The translations under genes and the position numbers were made by a program. This document shows, piece after piece, positions 27,749 through 35,855 of a stretch of 64,000 nucleotides of DNA (position 1 is its first letter; every line of letters starts with the position of its first letter). This DNA comes from Streptomyces sp. CG4 (lineage in GTDB: Bacteria; Actinomycetota; Actinomycetes; Streptomycetales; Streptomycetaceae): NCBI RefSeq assembly GCF_041080655.1, contig NZ_CP163525.1:5084001-5148000 (forward strand). The letters are read 5' to 3'. The notes under the pieces were generated by a model. That model made no database searches, had not been told where the DNA came from, and saw only the letters and a list, made by a program, of their open reading frames with translations.

Positions 27749-30700
27749 TTACGGCACGGCCGCGTCGATCGCCTTCACGATCCGCTTGTCCGAGACGGGG
27801 TACGCCGTGCCCAGGGCGTGGGCGAAATAGCTGACCCGGAGTTCCTCGATCATCCACCGGATGTCCAGGACCTGCCGCGGCACCGGGCGGCCCTGGGGGA
27901 GCTGTTCCAGGAGCCAGGCGTACTCGTCCTGCATCTCGTGGACCTTCTCCATGCGCGTGGTGTCCCGCTGGACGTTGGTCGGCATCTGCTGCAGGCGCCG
28001 GTCGGCGGCGACCAGGTAGCGCATCAGGTCGGGGAGGCGGCGTATCCCGGCCCACGTCACGAAACCGGGCTTCACGAGGGCGTCCAGCTGCTTGCGGACG
28101 TCTGTCAGGTTCGCGAGGAGGACGGGGCTGCCGACGGCCTTCAGACGGCGCTCACAGGCCTGCCAGGCCGCGAGGACCTGCTGCACCTGGCCGACCGTAC
28201 GGACCGTCGTGTCGACGATCTCCGCGCGCACCTTGTCGTACAGCTTCCGGTACGACTCCTCGTCCCACACCGGCCCGCCGAAGTCCGCGATCAGCTTGTC
28301 CGCCGCCGCCATCGCGCAGTCGTCGAACAGGGCCTGGATGGAGCCGTGCGGATTCGCCGACAGGGCCAGCTTCTGGGCGTTGGTGAGCTTCTCGGACGCG
28401 AACTTCGCGGGGTTCACCGGGATGTTGCGGAGGATGAGGCGCCGGGTGCCCTTCCACATCGCCTCGGCCTGCTCGGCCTCCGTGTCGAAGAGGCGGACCG
28501 AGACCGTGTCGCCGTCGTCCACCAGCGCCGGGTACGCCTTCACCGGCTGGCCCGCGCGGCGGGTCTCGAAGACCCGGGTGAGCGTGCCGATCGTCCAGTC
28601 GGTGAGGCCCTTGCGCTCCAGGGACTCGCCGCCCTCGCGGGAGGCGGTTGCCGCGGCCGCCTGGGACAGGGCCTTCCTCGCCTTCGGCTTCAGCTGGAGC
28701 TTCAGCGCCTCCAGGTCCTTGTCCTCGGCCAGCTTCCGGCGCCGCTCGTCCACGATCCGGAAGGTGATCCTGAGGTGGTCGGGGACCTTCGCCCAGTCGA
28801 AGTCCTCCGCCTCGAACGGGACGCCCACCATCCGCTTGAGCTCGCGCGTCATCGTCACGGTCAGCGGCTCCTGCAGGGGCACCGCCCGCTCAAGGAAAGC
28901 CTTCGCGTAGTTCGGCGCGGGCACGTAGTGGCGGCGGATCGGCTTGGGGAGGGTACGGATCAGCTCCGTCACCACCTCCTCGCGCAGGCCGGGGATCTGC
29001 CAGTCGAAGCCCTCGTCCGTGACCTGGTTGAGGACCTGGAGCGGGATGTGCACCGTCACCCCGTCCGCGTCGGCGCCCGGCTCGAACTGGTACGTCACCC
29101 GGAACTTCAGCTGCCCCTGCCGCCAGGAGTCCGGGTAGTCGGCCTTCGTGACCGCCTCGGCCGACTCCCGGATGAGCATCTCCCGCTCGAAGTCCAGGAA
29201 GTCCGGCTGCTCGTGCCGCTTCCGCTTCCACCAGGAGTCGAAGTGGGCGCCCGACACCACGTGTTCGGGGACTCGCTGGTCGTAGAAGTCGAAGAGCGTG
29301 TCGTCGTCGACCACGATGTCCCGGCGCCGTGCCCGGTGCTCCAGCTCCTCGACCTCGCTGAGGAGTCTGCGGTTGTCGGCGTAGAACTTGTGGTGCGTAC
29401 GCCAGTCGCCCTCGACCAGTGCGTTGCGGATGAACAGCTCGCGACTCGTCTCCGGGTCGATCCGGCCGTAGTTCACCTTGCGCTGGGCGACGATCGGGAC
29501 GCCGTACAGCGTGACCTTCTCGTACGCCATCACGGCTGCCTGGTCCTTCTCCCAGTGCGGTTCGCTGTACGTCCGCTTCAGGAGGTGTTCGGCGAGCGGT
29601 TCGACCCAGTCGGGCTCGATCTTGGCGTTGACCCGCGCCCACAGCCGGCTCGTCTCCACCAGCTCGGCCGACATCACGAACTTCGGCTGCTTCTTGAACA
29701 GCGCCGAGCCCGGGAAGATCGCGAACTTGGCGCTGCGGGCGCCCAGGTACTCGTTCTTGTTGCCGTCCCGTACGTCCTTCATCCCGATGTGGGAGAGCAG
29801 GCCGGCCAGGAGCGAGACATGGACGCGGTCGCCGGCCGCGTCCTCTTCGTTGAGGTGGATGCCCATCTGCTTGGCGACCGTGCGCAGCTGGGTGTAGATG
29901 TCCTGCCACTCGCGGATGCGCAGGAAGTTCAGGTACTCCTGCTTGCACATCCGGCGGAAGGAGCTGGAGCCCCGCTCCTTCTGCTGCTCGCGGACATAGC
30001 CCCAGAGGTTCAGATAGGCGAGGAAGTCGCTGGTCTCGTCCTTGAAGCGGGCGTGCTGCTGGTCGGCCTGGGTCTGCTTGTCGGCCGGGCGCTCGCGCGG
30101 GTCCTGGATGGACAGCGCGGCGGCGATGACCATGACCTCGCGGACACAGCCGTTCTTGTCGGCCTCCAGGACCATCCGGGCCAGGCGCGGGTCGACGGGC
30201 AGCTGGGCCAGCTTGCGGCCGGTATCGGTGAGCCGCTTGCGGACGTCCTTCTCGGCCGGGTTGAGCGCGCCCAGCTCCTGCAACAGCTGCACGCCGTCGC
30301 GGATGTTGCGGTGGTCCGGCGGGTCGATGAAGGGGAACTTCTCGATGTCGCCGAGGCCGGCGGCGGTCATCTGCAGGATGACGGAGGCGAGGTTCGTCCG
30401 GAGGATCTCCGCGTCCGTGAACTCCGGGCGGCCGGCGAAGTCGTCCTCGGAGTACAGCCGGATGCAGATGCCGTCGCTCGTCCGGCCGCAGCGGCCCTTG
30501 CGCTGGTTGGCGCTGGCCTGGGAGATCGGCTCGATCGGCAGCCGCTGGACCTTGGTGCGGTGGCTGTAGCGGCTGATCCGGGCGAAGCCGGGGTCGATGA
30601 CGTACTTGATCCCGGGGACGGTCAGGGACGTCTCGGCGACGTTGGTGGCCAGAACGATCCTGCGCCCGGTGTGCGGCTGGAAGACCCGGTGCTGCTCGGC

Positions 30701-31693
30701 GTGCGACAGCCGGGCGTAGAGGGGCAGGATCTCGGTGAATCTGTACTTCTTCTTCTCCAGCGCGTCGGCGGTGTCCCTGATCTCCCGCTCACCGGAGAGG
30801 AAGACGAGGATGTCGCCCTGGCCCTCGGCCTGGAGTTCCTCCACCGCGTCGCAGATGGCGGTGATCTGATCGCGGTCGGCGTCCTCCGAGTCCTCTTCGA
30901 GGAGCGGGCGGTAGCGGACCTCCACCGGATACGTACGGCCGCTGACCTCGATGATCGGCGCGTCCCCGAAGTGCCGCGAGAAGCGCTCGGGATCGATGGT
31001 CGCCGAGGTGATGACGACCTTCAGGTCCGGCCGTTTCGGCAGCAGCTGCGCGAGATAGCCGAGCAGGAAGTCGATGTTGAGGGACCGCTCGTGGGCCTCG
31101 TCGATGATGATCGTGTCGTAGGCGCGCAGCTCGCGGTCGGTCTGGATCTCGGCGAGCAGGATGCCGTCCGTCATCAGCTTGATGAAGGTGGCGTCCGGGT
31201 TCACCTGGTCGGTGAAGCGGACTTTCCAGCCGACGGCCTCACCGAGGGGCGTCCGCAGCTCCTCCGCGACCCGCTCGGCGACGGTCCGGGCGGCGATACG
31301 GCGCGGCTGGGTGTGCCCGATCATGCCGCGCACGCCCCGCCCCAGCTCCATACAGATCTTGGGGATCTGCGTGGTCTTGCCGGACCCGGTCTCACCGGCC
31401 ACGATGACGACCTGGTGATCGCGGATGGCCGCCGCGATCACATCCTTCTTCTGGCTGACCGGCAGCTGCTCCGGGTAGCCGACCGCGGGCACACGGGTGC
31501 GCCGCTCGGCCATCCGGACCTCGGCCTTGCCGACCTCCGCCTCGATCTCGGCGAGGACGGCGGCGCGGGCCTCAGGCTTACGGATCTTGCGCGCGCCCTC
31601 GAGCCGCCGGCCGAGTCGATGCGCGTCGCGCAGCGACAACTCGGTCAGACGGGGAGCGAGGGTGCCGAGAACGGGGGCGGGATGCGTAGACAT
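27749..31693 (-). CDS. hrpA: ATP-dependent RNA helicase HrpA (DEAH box)
   Basis: 1314 aa, the full size of HrpA. Motif I GETGSGKTTQIPK, II DEAHERS, III TSATIDPERF, VI QRKGRCGRTSDG. It then has the helicase-associated and OB regions and the long HrpA C-terminal domain (DUF3418; LILRNIPVNPAKFASEKL, RKLYDKVRAEIVD). HrpA is a 3'-5' RNA helicase linked to ribosome collision rescue in E. coli. ATG 31693 (MSTHPAPVLGTLAPRLTELS) fits the family; the open frame continues 35 codons upstream. No strong SD is seen. The long open frame on the opposite strand is a codon-bias shadow. Confidence 0.95.
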   Translation of the reverse strand: MSTHPAPVLGTLAPRLTELSLRDAHRLGRRLEGARKIRKPEARAAVLAEIEAEVGKAEVRMAERRTRVPAVGYPEQLPVSQKKDVIAAAIRDHQVVIVAGETGSGKTTQIPKICMELGRGVRGMIGHTQPRRIAARTVAERVAEELRTPLGEAVGWKVRFTDQVNPDATFIKLMTDGILLAEIQTDRELRAYDTIIIDEAHERSLNIDFLLGYLAQLLPKRPDLKVVITSATIDPERFSRHFGDAPIIEVSGRTYPVEVRYRPLLEEDSEDADRDQITAICDAVEELQAEGQGDILVFLSGEREIRDTADALEKKKYRFTEILPLYARLSHAEQHRVFQPHTGRRIVLATNVAETSLTVPGIKYVIDPGFARISRYSHRTKVQRLPIEPISQASANQRKGRCGRTSDGICIRLYSEDDFAGRPEFTDAEILRTNLASVILQMTAAGLGDIEKFPFIDPPDHRNIRDGVQLLQELGALNPAEKDVRKRLTDTGRKLAQLPVDPRLARMVLEADKNGCVREVMVIAAALSIQDPRERPADKQTQADQQHARFKDETSDFLAYLNLWGYVREQQKERGSSSFRRMCKQEYLNFLRIREWQDIYTQLRTVAKQMGIHLNEEDAAGDRVHVSLLAGLLSHIGMKDVRDGNKNEYLGARSAKFAIFPGSALFKKQPKFVMSAELVETSRLWARVNAKIEPDWVEPLAEHLLKRTYSEPHWEKDQAAVMAYEKVTLYGVPIVAQRKVNYGRIDPETSRELFIRNALVEGDWRTHHKFYADNRRLLSEVEELEHRARRRDIVVDDDTLFDFYDQRVPEHVVSGAHFDSWWKRKRHEQPDFLDFEREMLIRESAEAVTKADYPDSWRQGQLKFRVTYQFEPGADADGVTVHIPLQVLNQVTDEGFDWQIPGLREEVVTELIRTLPKPIRRHYVPAPNYAKAFLERAVPLQEPLTVTMTRELKRMVGVPFEAEDFDWAKVPDHLRITFRIVDERRRKLAEDKDLEALKLQLKPKARKALSQAAAATASREGGESLERKGLTDWTIGTLTRVFETRRAGQPVKAYPALVDDGDTVSVRLFDTEAEQAEAMWKGTRRLILRNIPVNPAKFASEKLTNAQKLALSANPHGSIQALFDDCAMAAADKLIADFGGPVWDEESYRKLYDKVRAEIVDTTVRTVGQVQQVLAAWQACERRLKAVGSPVLLANLTDVRKQLDALVKPGFVTWAGIRRLPDLMRYLVAADRRLQQMPTNVQRDTTRMEKVHEMQDEYAWLLEQLPQGRPVPRQVLDIRWMIEELRVSYFAHALGTAYPVSDKRIVKAIDAAVP

Positions 31694-31853
31694 ACGCGAT
31701 CCAGGATCGCACCCCATCGGAAAAACACGCGAACGATTTGACCGGGGGCGGGGCTGTATCGATATGCGGCTCCGCCGCGTGGAGGCGATCAACCACAACG
31801 GACCCGCGCTCGGTGAAGGACAGGCACCCCACGGCGGGAGACCGTCGGCTGCC

Positions 31854-32177
31854 TCAGGACGTGCGCTGGGCCGGCGGCGCGGAGACGGTCGGCGTCGAGG
31901 CCGACGCAGCGGCTTGCTGGCCCAGGGCGATCGACTTCGCCGTGTTGGAGACGGCCTTGATGCCCATGTACGCGGTCGTCATGCTGCTCACGGCGGTGAA
32001 CGCGGCGGTCAGGATGCCGACGATCACGGACTTGTCCCCGTCGAGCTGCCACACCCCGAAGATCGCGACGGCGGCTATCGCCAGATTGCTGATGATCAAC
32101 GCGAGCAGCCCGTACCGCGCCTGGGTCTTCTCCAGCGCGCTGTCCGTCGTCACGGCAGTGGCCTGGTCCTGGCTCAT
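31854..32177 (-). CDS. Small two-helix membrane protein
   Basis: 107 aa. Two membrane segments: LLALIISNLAIAAVAIFGVW and SVIVGILTAAFTAVSSMTTA. The N-terminal part is soluble (MSQDQATAVTTDSALEKTQA) and the tail low-complexity (AAASASTPTVSAPPAQRTS). Its ATG overlaps the stop of the DivIVA-motif gene by 4 bp, so the two proteins are probably made together. The layout resembles small holin-like proteins, but I have no family match. Confidence 0.75.
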   Translation of the reverse strand: MSQDQATAVTTDSALEKTQARYGLLALIISNLAIAAVAIFGVWQLDGDKSVIVGILTAAFTAVSSMTTAYMGIKAVSNTAKSIALGQQAAASASTPTVSAPPAQRTS

Positions 32178-32371
32178 TTCCCCGCTCCCCCGTTCAGCAG
32201 CTGCGCGACTCGTGCGTCCACCTGTGCCCGGTCGTACCCACGCCGGACAATGTCGAAGACGGGCGGCGCCTCCGGTGCCGTACCCGAGGTCAGCCGGGTC
32301 AGATAGGCGTCCACCTGGGCACGGTCGTATCCGCGTCGGACGAGCTCGAAACCCCGGAAGTCGTCTGCCAT
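32174..32371 (-). CDS. 65-residue protein made of two DivIVA-type motifs
   Basis: MADDFRGFELVRRGYDRAQV begins the first repeat (FELVRRGYDRAQVDAYLTRL) and FDIVRRGYDRAQVDARVAQL is the second, joined by TSGTAPEAPPV. The F-x-x-V-R-R-G-Y-D-x-x-Q-V-D pattern is the N-terminal membrane-targeting motif of DivIVA/Wag31 and related actinobacterial proteins, here duplicated without the coiled coil. It is translationally coupled to the membrane protein gene that follows. A role at curved or polar membrane is inference. Confidence 0.75.
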   Translation of the reverse strand: MADDFRGFELVRRGYDRAQVDAYLTRLTSGTAPEAPPVFDIVRRGYDRAQVDARVAQLLNGGAGK

Positions 32372-32424
32372 GCGTGTCCCCCTATGACGAAGGCCCCGTT
32401 CGACGAACGGGGCCTTCGTGGCTG

Positions 32425-32498
32425 TGGCTGGGGCCGGGGTCGAACCGGCGACCTTCCGCTTTTCAGGCGGACGCTCGTACCAACTGAGCTACCCAGCC
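32425..32498 (-). tRNA. tRNA-Phe(GAA)
   Basis: The reverse strand begins GGCTGGGTAGCTCAGTTGG, with anticodon loop CTGAAAA (GAA) and discriminator A; no CCA is encoded. Third tRNA in the Glu-Asp-Phe cluster transcribed leftward. Confidence 0.96.
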
Positions 32499-32500
32499 AC

Positions 32501-32520
32501 GGTGTTTCACGTGAAACACC
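32501..32520. promoter_or_regulatory. parS: parS chromosome-partition site (ParB box)
   Basis: GGTGTTTCACGTGAAACACC is a perfect 20-bp palindrome and contains the ParB box consensus TGTTTCACGTGAAACA (32503-32518). Streptomyces carries many such sites around oriC. It is placed between tRNA-Phe and tRNA-Asp, in non-coding DNA. Confidence 0.93.
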
Positions 32521-32522
32521 AG

Positions 32523-32597
32523 CGGTCCTGACGGGATTTGAACCCGCGGCCTCCACCTTGACAGGGTGGCGAGCACTCCAAACTGCTCCACAGGACC
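32523..32597 (-). tRNA. tRNA-Asp(GUC), copy 2
   Basis: Same sequence as 27577-27651; middle gene of the Glu-Asp-Phe cluster. Its 3' end is 3 bp from the parS palindrome. Confidence 0.96.
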
Positions 32598-32633
32598 AAG
32601 CGTGCGTGCAACAGTGTCGCACACGGTATTGCG

Positions 32634-32706
32634 TGCCCCCAACGGGATTCGAACCCGTGCTACCGCCTTGAAAGGGCGGCGTCCTAGGCCGCTAGACGAT
32701 GAGGGC
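32634..32706 (-). tRNA. tRNA-Glu(UUC)
   Basis: The reverse strand begins GCCCTCATCGTCTAGCGGCC, with anticodon loop CTTTCAA (TTC) and discriminator A; no CCA is encoded. First gene of the leftward cluster. Confidence 0.96.
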
Positions 32707-32786
32707 TATCGGCCCGCCTGGGCGCTTCTCAGCGCGTCGGGGACGTGAGAAGCATATGGGATGGCGGGGAGTATCGCCAAAACGGT

Positions 32787-34397
32787 TTACGGCGACGGTG
32801 CGGAAGAGGCGGGCGAAGGGGCCGTCGGGGTGCGGGTGGCGCTCTGTTTCCCGTGGTGGGCCCGCCGGCCGAGGGCGTCGTCGGCCAGGTGGCGGCTGAC
32901 CTCCGCCGTCGTCTCGCCCAGTCCGCCCAGCTTGATCGCGTCCCAGGCCTGCAGCCGGCGGCTGTCGCGGTCGAAGTAGAGGATCGAGGCCTCGATGGGG
33001 GCGGGGTAGCTGCGCTCCACCGCACGCAGCCCGCTGCCGCCCGTGGAGCCCTCCATGCGCAGCCTTGTGCCGTAGGGCAGCTTCTCGTCCCCCTCGTGGT
33101 GCAGATGGCCGCACAGCACCAGCGGCACCTCGCCGTCGGTCTCGCGCGCCGCGGCCGGTTCGTGGGCGACGGCGACGTCGACCGGGGTGTGCCGGACCCT
33201 CTGGTCGCGCAGGGCGCTGGCCAGCCGGTCGCCCGCCAGCTGCTCGGCCGCGTCGCCACCGGGCTCCACCGAGCGGTCGGGGGTGAACTGCGGGTCGCCG
33301 ATGCCCGCGAAGCGCAGTCCGGCGACCGTCTGGGCCCGGCCGTCGTCCAGGACGTGCACGTTCTTCATCCGCTCCAGATAGCGCTGGGTGGTCTGCGAGT
33401 CGTGGTTCCCGCGCACCCAGACGTACGGCACTGCCAGGTCCCGGATCGGGTCCAGGAAGCCGTTCTCCGCCGCGATGCCATGGTCCATCGTGTCGCCGGA
33501 GTCGACGATCACGTTCACCTTGTACTGCTCCACCAGCGAGGCGATGATCTTCCAGCTCGCCGGGTTGAGATGGATGTCCGAGACGTGCAGCACCCGGATG
33601 GTGGAGGGGTCCGGCTGGTAGGCCGGGAGCGTGGAGGTGACGTCGTAGAGCTTCGTCACGTTCGTCACCAGGCGGGCCAGTTCCTTCTGGTAGACGTCGA
33701 AGTCGGAGACGATGCTGCGCGCGTTGCCGACCACCGACGGTGCCGAGCTGAGCAGTCCGGAGAACTTCGGCTCCAGAATCGACTTCGGGTTCCAGGTGGC
33801 GGCCGCGCTCACCCCGGACGCGGCCAGCAGGGTCAGGGCGAGGCCCCCGGCGGTGAGGGCCCGGCGGGGGCTGCGGTAGACGGCGAGGCCGAGGGCGGTG
33901 GCGCCGGCGACCACGGCGGCACAGGAGCGCACGGCCAGGTCCAGCGTGTCGTGCTCGACGTCCTTGACGACCTCGTCCTGCAGGCCGGAGATCCGCTCGG
34001 GGTGGTCGACCAGAGCCTGGGAGCGGAGCGGGTCGAGCTGGTCCACGTTCACGTCCAGGCGGACGGGCGCCACATGGCTGTCCAGGGTGAGCGCGCCCAA
34101 CGGCGAAATATTGATCTTCGTGCCGCCGCTGAGCGACGGGCGCAGCGCCATCGTCGTGTTCATGGGGCCGACCGGGGCCCGTACGTTCCCCACGATCAGC
34201 AGGCCCAGCCAGGCGCCGACGAGGACGACGGCCGTGAGACCGAGGGCGCGCAGCCAGGGGCGTGGGCGGGCGGTGACTTCCGGGGCGGGGAGCTTCGGGG
34301 CACGGAGTTCTGCGGCGGGGAGCGGGCGGCTGCCGTGTCCGGCGGGGCGCAGGCGGTGCGTCATCGTGCGGAGGGCAGCGACGGGAACGCGGACCAT
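32787..34397 (-). CDS. Membrane-anchored metallophosphoesterase
   Basis: About 536 aa from ATG 34397 (MVRVPVAALRTMTHRLRPAG; ATG 34364 is an alternative, neither with a clear SD). One helix at the N-terminal side (LTAVVLVGAWLGLLIVG) and a pair in the middle (AAVVAGATALGLAVY, AGGLALTLLAASGVSAAATW) place an extracytoplasmic domain between. The C-terminal half is a calcineurin-like phosphoesterase with all metal-site blocks: VLHVSDIHLN, DSGDTMDHG, RGNHDSQ and CGHLHHEGD. Substrate unknown. It is divergent from the zincin gene. Confidence 0.85.
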   Translation of the reverse strand: MVRVPVAALRTMTHRLRPAGHGSRPLPAAELRAPKLPAPEVTARPRPWLRALGLTAVVLVGAWLGLLIVGNVRAPVGPMNTTMALRPSLSGGTKINISPLGALTLDSHVAPVRLDVNVDQLDPLRSQALVDHPERISGLQDEVVKDVEHDTLDLAVRSCAAVVAGATALGLAVYRSPRRALTAGGLALTLLAASGVSAAATWNPKSILEPKFSGLLSSAPSVVGNARSIVSDFDVYQKELARLVTNVTKLYDVTSTLPAYQPDPSTIRVLHVSDIHLNPASWKIIASLVEQYKVNVIVDSGDTMDHGIAAENGFLDPIRDLAVPYVWVRGNHDSQTTQRYLERMKNVHVLDDGRAQTVAGLRFAGIGDPQFTPDRSVEPGGDAAEQLAGDRLASALRDQRVRHTPVDVAVAHEPAAARETDGEVPLVLCGHLHHEGDEKLPYGTRLRMEGSTGGSGLRAVERSYPAPIEASILYFDRDSRRLQAWDAIKLGGLGETTAEVSRHLADDALGRRAHHGKQSATRTPTAPSPASSAPSP

Positions 34398-34479
34398 TGG
34401 TGCCGTATGCCCAAGTCCAGGCGCGGATATGCGGTGCCGCACCGCTCTCGTACGGGGCCCCGTACCGGACAATGACCGT

Positions 34480-34830
34480 GTGCTGGAGATGACGCGTGAG
34501 GAGTTCGAGGAGCTGGTCGCCGAGGCGCTCGACCGGATCCCGCCGGAGCTGACGCGGCTCATGGACAACGTGGCGGTGTTCGTGGAGGACGAACCGGCCG
34601 CCGACGACCCCGAGCTGCTCGGACTGTACGAGGGAACGCCGCTGACCGACCGCGGCGAGTGGTACGCGGGTGTGCTGCCGGACCGGATCACCATCTATCG
34701 CGGGCCGACGCTGAGGATGTGCGACAGCCGCGCGGACGTCGTCGCCGAGGCCGAGGTGACCGTGGTGCACGAGATCGCCCACCACTTCGGCATCGACGAC
34801 GCCCGGCTGCATGCCCTCGGCTATGGATGA
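34480..34830 (+). CDS. Small zincin-like metallopeptidase (minigluzincin type)
   Basis: 116 aa from GTG 34480 (VLEMTREEFEELVAEALDRI; ATG 34489 is an alternative). The zinc motif HEIAHHFGID (HExxHxxGxxD) sits near the C-terminus and the family block NVAVFVEDEP in the first half. It matches the small 'metallopeptidase family protein' group (PF06262-like). No signal peptide, so cytoplasmic. It is often found near helicase and phosphoesterase genes in Streptomyces; the substrate is unknown. Confidence 0.88.
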   Translation: MLEMTREEFEELVAEALDRIPPELTRLMDNVAVFVEDEPAADDPELLGLYEGTPLTDRGEWYAGVLPDRITIYRGPTLRMCDSRADVVAEAEVTVVHEIAHHFGIDDARLHALGYG

Positions 34831-34975
34831 GAGGCGAGGTACGCACGATGGCTGAGGGGCCGTAGACATATGTCGGCTTGTGAGTGGGCGTCGATGCGGA
34901 CGGGGCGCGTGTCTTCTTGCGGGCGGCGGGAGTTGGGGAGGTTGACTCCGTTCCTTGCCTCCGGAGGTGGCCGCC

Positions 34976-35500
34976 GTGCGCCCCTTGTCCGTACCCGTCC
35001 GGCTCACCGTCACGGTGCTGACCCTCGCCGCTGCCGCCGGCTGTGTGAGCGTGGGTGACGACGCGGTCCCGGCCAGGCCCTCGCACTCGGCGGGCCGGCA
35101 CGGCGGGGAGGCGCCCGACGGCGGCCCGGTCGACGGTGCCGGCGGCTTCGGCGGGCACGACGGCAGGGCGGGCGACGGCAACAAGCACGAGCACGGCGGC
35201 AAGGCCAAGCCCGGGAAGTCGCCCTCCGCCTCGGCCACCCCGTCCGACCAGGGCAGCGCCCCCACGGCCCCGGCGAAGCCCGGCAAGCCGGGCCGGACCG
35301 TCCCGCCCGGCGACCCGGCGCCCACCCAGGCCCCGCCGACGCCCCCGGCCACCTCCGCCCCGCCCGAGCCCCCGCCCTCCACCCCGCCTCCGGCGACCTC
35401 CGAGCCCCCGTCGGCCGAGCCGTCCTCCTCGGCGCACGCGGATCCGGGACCGCAGCTCGTCGAGCGCGAGCCGGCGCCGACGGCGGGCGCACCGGCATGA
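34976..35500 (+). CDS. Pro-rich lipoprotein, low complexity
   Basis: 174 aa from GTG 34976 after GGAGGTGG. The lipoprotein signal ends LAAAAGC (VRLTVTVLTLAAAAGCVSVG). The remainder is disordered: Gly/His/Lys-rich, then Pro/Thr/Ser-rich (PPEPPPSTPPPATSEPPSAE). No folded domain is visible; a cell-wall-spanning linker or adhesin-like spacer is possible. Its stop overlaps by 4 bp a short repetitive ORF (35497-35637). Confidence 0.65.
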   Translation: MRPLSVPVRLTVTVLTLAAAAGCVSVGDDAVPARPSHSAGRHGGEAPDGGPVDGAGGFGGHDGRAGDGNKHEHGGKAKPGKSPSASATPSDQGSAPTAPAKPGKPGRTVPPGDPAPTQAPPTPPATSAPPEPPPSTPPPATSEPPSAEPSSSAHADPGPQLVEREPAPTAGAPA

Positions 35501-35855
35501 GCGAGCGGGCCGAAGCTGCCGGTGCGAGCGTCCGGGCTGCAGCCACCGGTGCGAGTGTCCGGGCCGCGGCCACCGGTGCGAGGGCCCGGGGCGGAGCTGC
35601 CGGCGTCGGCGGCCGGGCCGGAGCGGACCCGCGGTGATGAGGCTCACCCCGCGGCCACGAGGATCGGTTTGCCTTCAGGGGTGGTGAGTGCGTATGGTGG
35701 TAGATCGTTTGATCCCATTTGCCCGGCGCCATCGCAGAGCGCGCCGTGTGGCGCGTACTCTCCCTTGCCGTGGCGGACCGCATTGAGGCGGTCGTGAGCG
35801 AATCACGGAGTTGACGGGCGCGTGCCGACGAGACTCCGGAAGGTTTCGCATTCGC
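35501..35855. repeat. Spacer with 27-bp tandem repeat and a 46-codon repetitive ORF
   Basis: A 27-bp unit starting GGTGCGAG occurs at 35521 and 35548 and partially at 35575. An ATGA overlap with the lipoprotein stop opens a 46-aa frame (35497-35637) whose product would contain the 9-residue repeat TGASVRAAA; I do not claim that it is expressed. The remaining 35640-35855 should hold the helicase promoter and 5' UTR. Confidence 0.55.

Noticed and set aside
27818..31741. Open frame of 1307 codons opposite hrpA
   Set aside because: Composition (Leu/Val/Asp/Arg) is the typical antisense shadow of a GC-rich gene; hrpA has every helicase motif.
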